Shown here piece by piece: positions 8,493 through 16,363 of a stretch of 36,517 bases of DNA. This DNA comes from an uncultured beta proteobacterium. GTDB taxonomy: Bacteria; Pseudomonadota; Gammaproteobacteria; Burkholderiales; Burkholderiaceae. The position numbers and the translations under genes are program-made. Where the stretch lies: the NCBI GenBank assembly GCA_903889595.1, contig CAISYI010000084.1, forward strand, positions 1-36,517. Direction: 5' to 3'. Each line of letters opens with the position of its first letter. Positions within the stretch are counted from its first letter, which is position 1. The notes beneath the pieces were generated by a model that ran no database searches, had not been told where the DNA came from, and saw nothing but the letters and a program-made list of their open reading frames with translations.

Positions 8493-8999
8493 TTATTTAA
8501 GTTTAGATGACTTTTGTATTTGTAGGTTCATCTGATGATGATGCGCAGCACAAATTGCAACAGCAAGCGCATCTGAGGCATCCTTACTGGGAGCTGACTT
8601 TAAATTAAGTAAGCGACGAATCATTTCTTGGACTTGCTCTTTTGTAGCTCTCCCAGAGCCAACCACATTTTTTTTAACTTCTAAGGCACTAAATTCGTAA
8701 ACATGTAATTTTTGACAAACCAAGGCTGTAATTGCAGCACCTCTGGCTTGGCCGAGGGCTAAGGTCGATTTAGGATTGACATTCAAGAAGACCTTTTCAA
8801 CAGACGCAATGTCTGGTTGATAGGTGGCCAGCACCTCTGTCACACTTTCAAAAATTGTTCCTAATCTTGCGCTATCAGACTCCGTCAGATTAGAGGTCTT
8901 GATCACCCCGGATGCAATGTATTTTAAGCGTTGTTGGTGGAACTCAATCACCCCAAAACCTGTTATACGAAGCCCCGGATCAATACCTACAATACGCAT
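8493..8999 (-). CDS. ruvC: Holliday junction resolvase RuvC
   Basis: RuvC is the dimeric endonuclease that cuts Holliday junctions symmetrically. All four catalytic acids of the RNase H-like fold are present: Asp7 ([13 protein letters not shown]), Glu68 (ASVEKVFL), and Asp140 and Asp143 ([13 protein letters not shown]). The start is placed at the ATG at 8999 (168 residues) because the conserved protein begins MRIVGIDPG. An open reading frame extends 57 bases upstream into purH, but that stretch encodes nothing conserved. Only 4 bases separate it from the purH stop, so it is probably translated by coupling. The C-terminal 15 residues ([16 protein letters not shown]) are basic and variable. Confidence 0.96.
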   Translation of the reverse strand: MRIVGIDPGLRITGFGVIEFHQQRLKYIASGVIKTSNLTESDSARLGTIFESVTEVLATYQPDIASVEKVFLNVNPKSTLALGQARGAAITALVCQKLHVYEFSALEVKKNVVGSGRATKEQVQEMIRRLLNLKSAPSKDASDALAVAICAAHHHQMNLQIQKSSKLK

Positions 9000-9003
9000 C
9001 GAA

Positions 9004-10587
9004 TTAATGTCTAAAGTGACGTGTGCCGGTGTACACCATCGCAATACCGTGCTCATCTGCAGCTTTTACAACCTCATCATCGCGCATACTTCCACCTGGT
9101 TGAATAACACAAGTAGCACCTGCTGCTACGACCACATCTAAGCCGTCTCTAAAAGGGAAGAAAGCATCACTTGCTACTGCCGAATTCATTAAGCTAAGAC
9201 CGGCATTTTGAGCTTTGATACCAGCAATCTTTGCAGAGTCTATGCGACTCATTTGACCGGCACCAACTCCTAAAGTCATACCACCTGCACAGAAAACAAT
9301 TGCATTGGATTTGACAAATTTAGCAACTCTCCATGCGAATAGCATTTCGGTCATCTCTATAGGTGTAGGGATTCGTTTTGAGACAATAGTAAGCTCACTT
9401 GGTTTAACATTCTTGACATCAGGTGTCTGTACTAGTAGACCGCCACCAACGCGTTTTAAATCATAAGCATTGACGGTTTGAGCCAATTCAATTTGCAAGA
9501 CACGAACATTTTGTTTGGCCGATAAAATAGCTAAAGCTTCTTTCGTGAAACTTGGTGCAATTAATACTTCCACAAATTGTTTAGTCACTGCTTGGGCACA
9601 GGTTTCATCACAAGGACGATTAAAGGCAATAATGCCACCAAATGCAGAGGTAGGATCAGTTTTGAAGGCTTTTTGATAGGCTTCTACAGCAGATGTTGCA
9701 ATGGCAACACCACAAGGGTTAGCGTGCTTAACAATCACACAAGCCGGGACTCCATCTTCAAGCGTATTACCAAAGCTTTTAACGCATTCCCAAGCAGCGT
9801 CTGCATCAGCAATATTGTTATAGGACAGTTCTTTACCTTGTAACTGAATAAAATTCGCGAGCGCTCCGGGTACTGGATTCACATCTTGATAAAAGGCAGC
9901 TGACTGGTGAGGATTTTCGCCATAACGCAACTCTTGCACGCGGTTAAAACTCATTTGTAGTGTTTGTGGATAATTCGAACGAGCTGAGTGTTCTAAGTTC
10001 TCCGGTAAAGAAGATAAATAGTTGGCAATAGCACCGTCATATCTTGCTGTGTGCGCAAACACCTTTTTTGCTAAACGAAAGTTAGTATTGAATGAAATTT
10101 GATTTTGATTTGCTGTCATTTCCGCTAAAACTTCAGCGTAGTCATCGGGTGAAATGAGAACAGTAACGTCTTGATGATTTTTAGCTGCAGCACGTAACAT
10201 TGCCGGACCACCAATATCAATATTTTCAATCGCTTCTTCAAAGCTACATTCTTTTTGAGCAATCGTTTTCTCAAAGGGATATAAATTGATGACCAACATG
10301 TCAATCGTTTTGATCCCGTGAGCCTCTAATGCTGCTAAATGTTTTGGATCATCGCGCCGAGCAAGTAATCCTCCATGCACCATTGGATGAAGTGTCTTGA
10401 CACGACCGTCTAACATTTCAGGGAATTGTGTAATCTCTGATACTTCAACTACGGGTAACTGGTTGTCAGCCAATAATTTCGCTGTACCACCAGTAGATAT
10501 GAGTCGCACACCTCTCTCATGAAGTGCTTTAGCAAAGGGAACAATACCAGATTTATCAGATACTGAAATGAGAGCGGTTTGAATCAT
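9004..10587 (-). CDS. purH: Bifunctional AICAR transformylase / IMP cyclohydrolase
   Basis: PurH carries out the last two steps of purine synthesis: formylation of AICAR with 10-formyl-THF, then ring closure to IMP. The 527-residue protein has the MGS-like cyclohydrolase domain first ([44 protein letters not shown]) and the transformylase domain after about residue 200 ([39 protein letters not shown], and the C-terminal [20 protein letters not shown]). The start is the ATG at 10587. It lies between fis and ruvC in the conserved dusB-fis-purH order. Confidence 0.98.
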   Translation of the reverse strand: MIQTALISVSDKSGIVPFAKALHERGVRLISTGGTAKLLADNQLPVVEVSEITQFPEMLDGRVKTLHPMVHGGLLARRDDPKHLAALEAHGIKTIDMLVINLYPFEKTIAQKECSFEEAIENIDIGGPAMLRAAAKNHQDVTVLISPDDYAEVLAEMTANQNQISFNTNFRLAKKVFAHTARYDGAIANYLSSLPENLEHSARSNYPQTLQMSFNRVQELRYGENPHQSAAFYQDVNPVPGALANFIQLQGKELSYNNIADADAAWECVKSFGNTLEDGVPACVIVKHANPCGVAIATSAVEAYQKAFKTDPTSAFGGIIAFNRPCDETCAQAVTKQFVEVLIAPSFTKEALAILSAKQNVRVLQIELAQTVNAYDLKRVGGGLLVQTPDVKNVKPSELTIVSKRIPTPIEMTEMLFAWRVAKFVKSNAIVFCAGGMTLGVGAGQMSRIDSAKIAGIKAQNAGLSLMNSAVASDAFFPFRDGLDVVVAAGATCVIQPGGSMRDDEVVKAADEHGIAMVYTGTRHFRH

Positions 10588-10616
10588 AAATATTCCAAGG
10601 AAGTAAAGTAAAAAAA

Positions 10617-10865
10617 TTAATTTGAAAGGAGGCCATGCTCAACGAGTTTTTTATGCAAAGTATTGCGATTCATCCCTAAGTACTTTGCTGCTAATGATTG
10701 ATTTTGATTAGCGTGCTTCATGACAAGTTCTAGAATTGGCCTTTCGATAAAAGTAAGTACCATCGGATAAATATTACTAGGAGGGATTTCACCAAGATCA
10801 TCGAGATATCTCTGTAAATGGACCTCAAGTACTTCCGTAACAGGGTGTTTAGTTGAATTTGTCAT
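10617..10865 (-). CDS. fis: DNA-binding protein Fis
   Basis: Fis is a homodimeric nucleoid protein that bends DNA and tunes rRNA and growth-related transcription. The 82-residue chain is shorter than E. coli Fis (98), as is usual in betaproteobacteria. The C-terminal helix-turn-helix reads [20 protein letters not shown] at about 55-74 and matches the family closely, and the dimer helix ([14 protein letters not shown]) precedes it. The beta-hairpin arms needed in E. coli for Hin activation are not clearly recognisable in the shorter N-terminus. It follows dusB after 17 bases, as in E. coli, so it is probably controlled with dusB. Confidence 0.95.
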   Translation of the reverse strand: MTNSTKHPVTEVLEVHLQRYLDDLGEIPPSNIYPMVLTFIERPILELVMKHANQNQSLAAKYLGMNRNTLHKKLVEHGLLSN

Positions 10866-10882
10866 TATAAAAATATAATTTA

Positions 10883-11899
10883 TTAAGCAGCCTCTAAATA
10901 CTCGATATGAGTTGAGTATTGGGCTAATTCTAAAAAGTAATTCTTAACAGCACTTAATTGTTCAGTGCAGGATTCAATAGTATTCATGTGATGTCTAAAA
11001 TCATGGGAATTACGTAACCCTTTGCAATACCAACCAATATGTTTACGCGCAGTTCTTAAACCAACATATTCGCCATAAAACTCATAATGCTCTAATAGAT
11101 GTTCTTCCATGATATGGGAGATTTCAGCAATCGTTGGAGCGATTAAATGCTGACCTGTGGTTAAGTAATGATCAATTTCTCGAAAAATCCAAGGTCTTCC
11201 TTGAGCAGCGCGACCAATCATTACTGCATCTGCCTGGGTATACTCCAAAACAAATTTAGCTTTTTCTGGTGAGTTAATATCGCCGTTTGCAACTACCGGA
11301 ATACCAATTTCAGCTTTCACTGCAGCGATTGTTTCGTATTCTGCTTCACCGTGATACAAATCGGCTTTAGTCCTACCGTGAATCGTCAACATCGAAATTC
11401 CACAATCCTGTGCAATTTTTGCGATACGAATAGCATTTTTATGCTCACGGTCCCAACCCGTTCTGATTTTCAAGGTAACGGGAATATTGCCATTTGGATA
11501 ACCAACGGCATTGACTACTGACAGTAGAATTTTTTCAACTAAAGGTTCATTTTGTAGAAGTGCTGAACCTGATGCAACATTACAAACCTTTTTAGCAGGG
11601 CATCCCATGTTGATGTCAATGATTTGCGCTCCACGCTCAACATTTAGGATCGCTGCTCGAGCCATCATTTCTGGATCAGCGCCGGCAATTTGTACAGAGA
11701 TGGGATTCACTTCACCTTCGTGATTCGCTCTTCTAAGTGTTTTTTCACTGTTCCAAAGCATGGCATTAGACGCAATCATTTCTGAAACAGCATAACCAGC
11801 CCCAAGGCGTTTACAAAGCTGTCTGAACGGACGATCAGTTACCCCTGCCATCGGGGCAACAAATAATCGATTAGAAAGTTTGTGTGGACCAATTTGCAA
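10883..11899 (-). CDS. dusB: tRNA-dihydrouridine synthase DusB
   Basis: DusB is an FMN enzyme that reduces specific uridines in the tRNA D-loop. The TIM-barrel start RLFVAPMAGVTDRPFRQLC, the catalytic Cys100 in INMGCPAKKV, KIRTGWD, HGRTKADLYHG, VVANGDI and MIGRAAQGRPWIF are all in place. The length is 338 residues. The start is TTG at 11899, because MQIGPHKLSNRL aligns with the usual DusB beginning and no ATG or GTG lies near it. It is the first gene of dusB-fis-purH-ruvCAB, with a 101-base gap and a possible promoter upstream. Confidence 0.95.
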   Translation of the reverse strand: MQIGPHKLSNRLFVAPMAGVTDRPFRQLCKRLGAGYAVSEMIASNAMLWNSEKTLRRANHEGEVNPISVQIAGADPEMMARAAILNVERGAQIIDINMGCPAKKVCNVASGSALLQNEPLVEKILLSVVNAVGYPNGNIPVTLKIRTGWDREHKNAIRIAKIAQDCGISMLTIHGRTKADLYHGEAEYETIAAVKAEIGIPVVANGDINSPEKAKFVLEYTQADAVMIGRAAQGRPWIFREIDHYLTTGQHLIAPTIAEISHIMEEHLLEHYEFYGEYVGLRTARKHIGWYCKGLRNSHDFRHHMNTIESCTEQLSAVKNYFLELAQYSTHIEYLEAA

Positions 11900-11941
11900 A
11901 ATGGTATCAATCTCAGAAGTTCGTTGTTTAGAAAAATCTAG

Positions 11942-11970
11942 AATCTAGGACTTTATCATAAAAGGCCTAA
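11942..11970 (-). promoter_or_regulatory. Possible dusB-fis promoter
   Basis: Read on the minus strand, TTAGGC (11970-11965) and TAGATT (11947-11942) are 17 bases apart, placing a start near 11935, some 35 bases before the dusB TTG. Both boxes are imperfect. It sits in the only sizeable gap (11900-12000) of the minus-strand gene run, which is the main reason for proposing it. Confidence 0.35.
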
Positions 11971-12000
11971 TTTGCCTAAAAATTGGGCAGATTCAACCCT

Positions 12001-13185
12001 TTAACGTTGGCCGAACATCATTTGCCTTGCAATGGCACTTTTTAACGGAGGAATCCACTGCAAAATGGACAGAGCCAAACCTCGTGCAATAACAATAGGT
12101 GCCAAATCGGTAGCGAATACTCTCGCCATAAGATCCGTTAATCCAATGGTAGCTCGCCGATCTTTTTCTCTTAAACCCGCATAGTCAACTAAAGCTTTAT
12201 TTAAAACCTCAAATTGCTGACCTTTGGCACTAAGGTAGACTGGGCCTACACATTGGGAGAGGGTTGCCGCGTCTCTTAAACCTAAATTTAATCCTTGTCC
12301 TGCAACCGGATGCAAGGTTTGAGCCGCATTACCAATCCAAACATGATTTTGGTTAATAATGCTTTCTCTAATGTTAAGACCCAATGGGTAACTACGCCGA
12401 TCGTGAATTTCTAAAAACTCTCCGACAGGTAAGCCGAATGCTTCTTTCAGTTCCTTTAAGAAATCTTTCGATTCTAAGTTTTTTAATTCTTCTACACGTT
12501 CAGGCGACGCGCACCATACCAAATTACGCGCATTTTTACCGTGGTGATGAGGGAGAAGAGCTAAAGGGCCTCCTGAGGTAAAACGTTCCCATGCAATATT
12601 TTCAGGAACTCCTCTGGTTTGAACCCAACCGATTAAGGCTGATTGTCCATAATCTGAACGCTCATCTTTAGCCACCTGTTCGTGAAATAACCCACCCTCA
12701 GCATGAATACAGCAAGTTGAGGTGGGCATATCTTCAAAATCACTTCGAGTGGAACCATAATGCCAAACAAAGTTTTTAGATTGATTCTGCAGAGCTTTAA
12801 GGCGAAGTCGAAGTTGTAAGTGAATGTCTTTATAACGAACGATATAACCTAAAGCATCTTTTTGGAGTTCTTCTCTTCGAATAACAGTTTGTCCAAAATG
12901 GTGACGTTGAGAAATATGAACCTCATGAATAGCAGGAGCCTCAAGATTCCATGCACCAATTGACTCTAGTAGTTGTTTTGAGCCCTCAGAAATAGCAATA
13001 CCTCGCTCATCTCCTTGAGTAATGAACTCATTAGATTCTTGAAATTTATCATTTAGTGCGAGATGTAAATCAGGATTTCTCTCTAGCAATAAAATCGCAC
13101 AAGCTAGCCCCACTGGTCCCGCGCCAAGAATAACGACTTGCGGTGAAGGTGATAAGTTAATAGGCTGATCGGAGTTACTTTGCAT
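12001..13185 (-). CDS. UbiH/UbiF-family FAD-dependent monooxygenase
   Basis: This is a flavoprotein hydroxylase of the family that puts oxygen on the ubiquinone ring. The dinucleotide motif GAGPVG lies at residues 21-26, the ERGIAISEGSKQLLESIGAW block near 58-78, and the second FAD motif WIGNAAQTLHPVAGQGLNLGLRDA near 283-306; Asn replaces the usual Asp in GDAA, as in many UbiH proteins. At 394 residues the length is normal. The family contains UbiH, UbiF, UbiI and UbiM, which cannot be told apart safely here. It starts with ATG at 13185, 9 bases after pepP, and ends at the 101-base gap before dusB. Confidence 0.85.
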   Translation of the reverse strand: MQSNSDQPINLSPSPQVVILGAGPVGLACAILLLERNPDLHLALNDKFQESNEFITQGDERGIAISEGSKQLLESIGAWNLEAPAIHEVHISQRHHFGQTVIRREELQKDALGYIVRYKDIHLQLRLRLKALQNQSKNFVWHYGSTRSDFEDMPTSTCCIHAEGGLFHEQVAKDERSDYGQSALIGWVQTRGVPENIAWERFTSGGPLALLPHHHGKNARNLVWCASPERVEELKNLESKDFLKELKEAFGLPVGEFLEIHDRRSYPLGLNIRESIINQNHVWIGNAAQTLHPVAGQGLNLGLRDAATLSQCVGPVYLSAKGQQFEVLNKALVDYAGLREKDRRATIGLTDLMARVFATDLAPIVIARGLALSILQWIPPLKSAIARQMMFGQR

Positions 13186-13194
13186 GAATCTTCT

Positions 13195-14556
13195 TTATGA
13201 TGACTGGACCATCCACCTTTCGATTTCGTGAATGGTAACAGGAACATCCCGCGACATGATCATTGGGGCGCCAGATGTAATCACAACATCATCTTCAATC
13301 CTAATCCCGATATTCCAAAATTCTTTTGGAACCTCTTTACTAGGTCTGAAATATAAACCTGGTTCTACCGTTAACACCATATTGGGTTGAAGTATTCGCC
13401 ATGCCTTATTAGGATCGTTAAGCTCCCGATAAGAACCTACATCGTGGACATCCATCCCTAGCCAATGACTAGTGCGGTGCATATAGTAAGGCTGATACGC
13501 TTTATTTTCGATGGCACTTTCTAAAGAACCATGCTCTTGATGGCTCAAAACGCCCATTTCGAACAAACCTTTTGTTAGAACTTCAAGGGCTGCATCATGA
13601 GGCGCTTGAAAACTTTCACCGACTCTACATTTGGCAATCGCAGCCTCTTGCGCCGCTAAAACGATACTGTAGGCTTGTGCTTGGGCTGGGCTAAATTTGC
13701 CATTCACTGGAAAGGTTCTGGTGATATCTGAGGCATAGCCCAAGAATTCACAACCCGCGTCAATCAAACATAGATCGCCATCTTTTAAGATACTATCTGC
13801 CGCTCTGTAATGCAAGACACAGGCATTTTCACCAGTAGCTACAATACTATTGTAGGCTACAGACTCTGAACCATTATTTCTGAAAGTGTAAAGTATATCT
13901 GCTTCAAGGTGATATTCTTTGAGGCCCGGTTTCGAGCGTCTCATTGCAGCAAGATGGGCTTGAGAACTGATCCAAGCAGCATGTTGCATGATGGCAATTT
14001 CATTCGCGTCTTTAAACAGCCGCATATCGTGAATGAGGCATTCAACATCCTGAAATACACTAGGTTTAGAAATGCCTAAACGTGACTTTTTGGCTAGTTC
14101 ACCATTCCATGTTCTTAAATACTGATCCATTAACTCATTGGCATGATTTCTAGTAAAAACTTGATCAAACCCAGCCATTAGCTCAGGCATTTTGGTATCT
14201 AAATCTGAAATCGGATAAGCATAATCAATCCCGAGTTCTTCAGGAGCGGCCTCTGGACCTAAACGAATACCATCCCAAATTTCACGCTCTAAATCTTTTG
14301 GTCGACAAAATAAATGGGTAGTAGTTGTTTCCCCATTCGTTTGAATGACTAAAAAGGCCTCAGGTTCTTTAAATCCAGTTAAATAGTAAAAATCACTGTC
14401 GTGCCGGTAAGCATATTCACTATCTCGGTTACGAGCGACTTCTGGTGCTGTATTCAAAATCACAATACTATTCTCAGAAATAGCACGAACTCTCTCTACT
14501 AGAGCAGCACGTCTTGCGACAAAGGTTTCTTTAGGAGGGGTTAGTTTAGTTTTCAT
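13195..14556 (-). CDS. pepP: Xaa-Pro aminopeptidase
   Basis: PepP removes the N-terminal residue next to proline and uses two Mn ions. The five metal ligands are Asp266 and Asp277 (LIDAGCEFLGYASDITRTF), His364 (RTSHWLGMDVHDVG), Glu398 (TVEPGLYF) and Glu421 (GIRIEDDVV). The N-terminal creatinase-like domain (residues about 10-170) with NRDSEYAYRHDSDFYYLTGF matches AMP_N. The length of 453 residues fits the family. The last ATGA of murU overlaps its start (14553-14556), so the two are translationally coupled. In many proteobacteria pepP sits directly beside ubiH, as here. Confidence 0.97.
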   Translation of the reverse strand: MKTKLTPPKETFVARRAALVERVRAISENSIVILNTAPEVARNRDSEYAYRHDSDFYYLTGFKEPEAFLVIQTNGETTTTHLFCRPKDLEREIWDGIRLGPEAAPEELGIDYAYPISDLDTKMPELMAGFDQVFTRNHANELMDQYLRTWNGELAKKSRLGISKPSVFQDVECLIHDMRLFKDANEIAIMQHAAWISSQAHLAAMRRSKPGLKEYHLEADILYTFRNNGSESVAYNSIVATGENACVLHYRAADSILKDGDLCLIDAGCEFLGYASDITRTFPVNGKFSPAQAQAYSIVLAAQEAAIAKCRVGESFQAPHDAALEVLTKGLFEMGVLSHQEHGSLESAIENKAYQPYYMHRTSHWLGMDVHDVGSYRELNDPNKAWRILQPNMVLTVEPGLYFRPSKEVPKEFWNIGIRIEDDVVITSGAPMIMSRDVPVTIHEIERWMVQSS

Positions 14557-15299
14557 CGTAGTACTTTATTCAGTTCTGAAAGTCGCTCAGGAGTCCCTAC
14601 ATCATGCCATGTGGTTTTTAAAAGCTCACCTTCAACCAGCATTGATCCCATTGCTTTTTTTAATAGAGGAGCCAAAGGAGCTATGGCCTCAGGGGCAATC
14701 GATTGAAACAGGTCCTTATGATAAATCCCAATACCTGTAAATGTATATTTACTTTGTGAAAGCGCATTATTGGCTAACTGTTCATCCGAAAAAACATAGG
14801 GAGGATTAAGATAAAAGTCTCCCTTTGGATGTTGTTTCGGATTTGTAGTTAAAAATAAATGAGCCATCAACGCAGGCGCATCTTGATCAATATCCGCCCT
14901 AAATTGCTCGACTAAGTCAAAGATTCTTTGAAATGGAAAATCGGGTGCAAAAACATCACCATTGATTACCAAGAAGTAATCTTCAGGATTAAGTAAGGGA
15001 AGAGCTTTAGCAATTCCACCTGCAGTATCTAAAGCATTTTCTTCGGGTGAGTAAGTGATTTTTAAATTAAATTGTTGACCATCATGGAGCGCATCTTCGA
15101 TCATATGTCCGAGCCAAGCATGATTTATGACGACACGGTCAAAGCCGTGACTAATCAATCCTTCGAGATGGTAGGCAAGTAAGCTTTTGCCATGAATCTC
15201 TAATAAAGGTTTTGGTAGGTGATCTGTGAGTGGACGCATTCTTTCCCCGCGACCCGCTGCAAGAATCATTACAGGAATATTGGCATTAAATAATTGCAT
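14553..15299 (-). CDS. murU: N-acetylmuramate alpha-1-phosphate uridylyltransferase
   Basis: MurU transfers UMP to MurNAc-1-phosphate, giving UDP-MurNAc and bypassing MurA/MurB during cell-wall recycling. The 248-residue protein is a sugar-phosphate nucleotidyltransferase with MILAAGRGERMRPLTDHLPK at 11-30, the signature for NTP binding, then VINHAWLGHMIEDAL and the metal-binding VINGDVFAPDFPF. The identity as MurU rather than a general nucleotidyltransferase rests on its position: it follows amgK after 3 bases, the arrangement known from Pseudomonas putida. It overlaps pepP by 4 bases. The ATG is at 15299. Confidence 0.88.
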   Translation of the reverse strand: MQLFNANIPVMILAAGRGERMRPLTDHLPKPLLEIHGKSLLAYHLEGLISHGFDRVVINHAWLGHMIEDALHDGQQFNLKITYSPEENALDTAGGIAKALPLLNPEDYFLVINGDVFAPDFPFQRIFDLVEQFRADIDQDAPALMAHLFLTTNPKQHPKGDFYLNPPYVFSDEQLANNALSQSKYTFTGIGIYHKDLFQSIAPEAIAPLAPLLKKAMGSMLVEGELLKTTWHDVGTPERLSELNKVLR

Positions 15300-15302
15300 G
15301 AG

Positions 15303-16322
15303 TTAAAAGGTAAATCCATCTGGCCGTACAAATTTTTTAGACGCATCGAGTATTCTAATTAAAGGCTTAAACGCAATGTATCTTTGCGCTACTTTTTCAG
15401 TGTATTCTAAAACGAGCGGTAAATCTTTTAAGTACCCATCTTTTCCATCTCGATGATAAAGTCTTGCGAAAATCCCCAAAACTTTTAAGTGGCGCTGTAA
15501 ACCCATCCATTCAAAATCACGGTAAAAGTCACCAAAGTCAGCATGGACAGGCAAATTTTCTTTTCGAGCTTGCTCCCAGTAACGAATCACCCAGTCAACT
15601 TGTTGCTCTTCATCCCAAACAATATACGCATCCCTATAAAGCGAGACCAAATCGTAAGTGATTGGCCCCTTTACGGCATCCTGAAAATCTAAAATACCAG
15701 GATTATTTTCTGATGTGACCATTAAGTTTCGACTATGAAAGTCACGGTGCACAAATACTTGGGGTTGGGACAAGATATTCTGATTGAGTTCTTTAAAGAT
15801 CTTCGACAGTGCTTGGGATTCTGTTGGACTTAGGGTGTAATTTAGATGCTTGCCTAAATACCATTCTGGAAATAAATCCATTTCTTTCTGTAAAAGTGCT
15901 TCATCATAAAGTGGTAGATTGCTCGCATCCGCCTTACTTTGCATGAGAACTAAAGCTTGATTTGCTTCTTTATAAAGATGATTTGCAGTATTTTGATTGA
16001 GGGCTGACAAATATGTGGTGTTGCCAAGATCGCTCAGGAGTAAGAAGCCATCTGTTTGATTTATATGTAAAACTTGAGGAACATTTAAACCAGCAACGGA
16101 TAAAAGTTGTGCGACATGGATAAACGGACCTGTATCCTCTTTATCAACCGGAGCGTCCATAATGATTAAACTAGGGAACTCTTCGCGATTTGTCAAAATT
16201 CGAAAATATCGCCGAAAACTTGCATCATTGGAGGCGGGCTCAAGAGAGGAGATATTGAGCTTTAGCGCTTCCGGTAATGATTCTAACCATTGGTTTAATT
16301 GTTGAAGTCGTGTATTCGGCAT
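15303..16322 (-). CDS. amgK: N-acetylmuramate/N-acetylglucosamine kinase AmgK (APH-fold)
   Basis: AmgK phosphorylates MurNAc at carbon 1, the step before MurU. The protein has the aminoglycoside-phosphotransferase fold: the N-lobe includes ASNDASFRRYFRI (30-42) and SLIIMDAPVDKED, the catalytic loop is HRDFHSRN at 192-199 with Asp194, and the metal-binding LDFQDA is at 211-216. The C-terminal helices QRHLKVLGIFARLYHRDGK are typical of this subfamily. It has 339 residues. The start is ATG at 16322, only 34 bases from the divergent lptD start. The adjacent murU supports the assignment. An antibiotic-resistance role is unlikely for this subfamily. Confidence 0.88.
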   Translation of the reverse strand: MPNTRLQQLNQWLESLPEALKLNISSLEPASNDASFRRYFRILTNREEFPSLIIMDAPVDKEDTGPFIHVAQLLSVAGLNVPQVLHINQTDGFLLLSDLGNTTYLSALNQNTANHLYKEANQALVLMQSKADASNLPLYDEALLQKEMDLFPEWYLGKHLNYTLSPTESQALSKIFKELNQNILSQPQVFVHRDFHSRNLMVTSENNPGILDFQDAVKGPITYDLVSLYRDAYIVWDEEQQVDWVIRYWEQARKENLPVHADFGDFYRDFEWMGLQRHLKVLGIFARLYHRDGKDGYLKDLPLVLEYTEKVAQRYIAFKPLIRILDASKKFVRPDGFTF

Positions 16323-16331
16323 AATTGATTT

Positions 16332-16337
16332 TATAAT
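16332..16337 (+). promoter_or_regulatory. Possible -10 box for lptD
   Basis: TATAAT on the plus strand is followed 19 bases later by the lptD ATG, with AGAGAG between as a ribosome site. No good -35 is visible at 16-18 bases (best is GTGTAT at 16310-16315). The box shares its bases with the minus-strand -10 of amgK, so the two promoters would compete for polymerase. Confidence 0.4.
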
Positions 16338-16363
16338 AAGGGTGTTAGAGAGTTTAATGTCAA
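16333..16363 (-). promoter_or_regulatory. Possible amgK promoter overlapping the lptD start
   Basis: On the minus strand a consensus -35 TTGACA (16363-16358) and TATTAT (16338-16333) lie 19 bases apart; TTATTA at 18 bases is an alternative. The -35 box covers the lptD start codon. Transcription would begin near 16326, leaving only a few bases before the amgK ATG, so amgK mRNA could be almost leaderless. Confidence 0.45.

Noticed and set aside
11948-12000. A terminator after the ubiH-like gene
   Set aside because: Possible stems are only 4 bp (AGGC/GCCT), with three T residues after them.
15303-16322. An aminoglycoside resistance gene
   Set aside because: The APH fold is present, but the pairing with murU and the subfamily features fit the AmgK sugar kinase.
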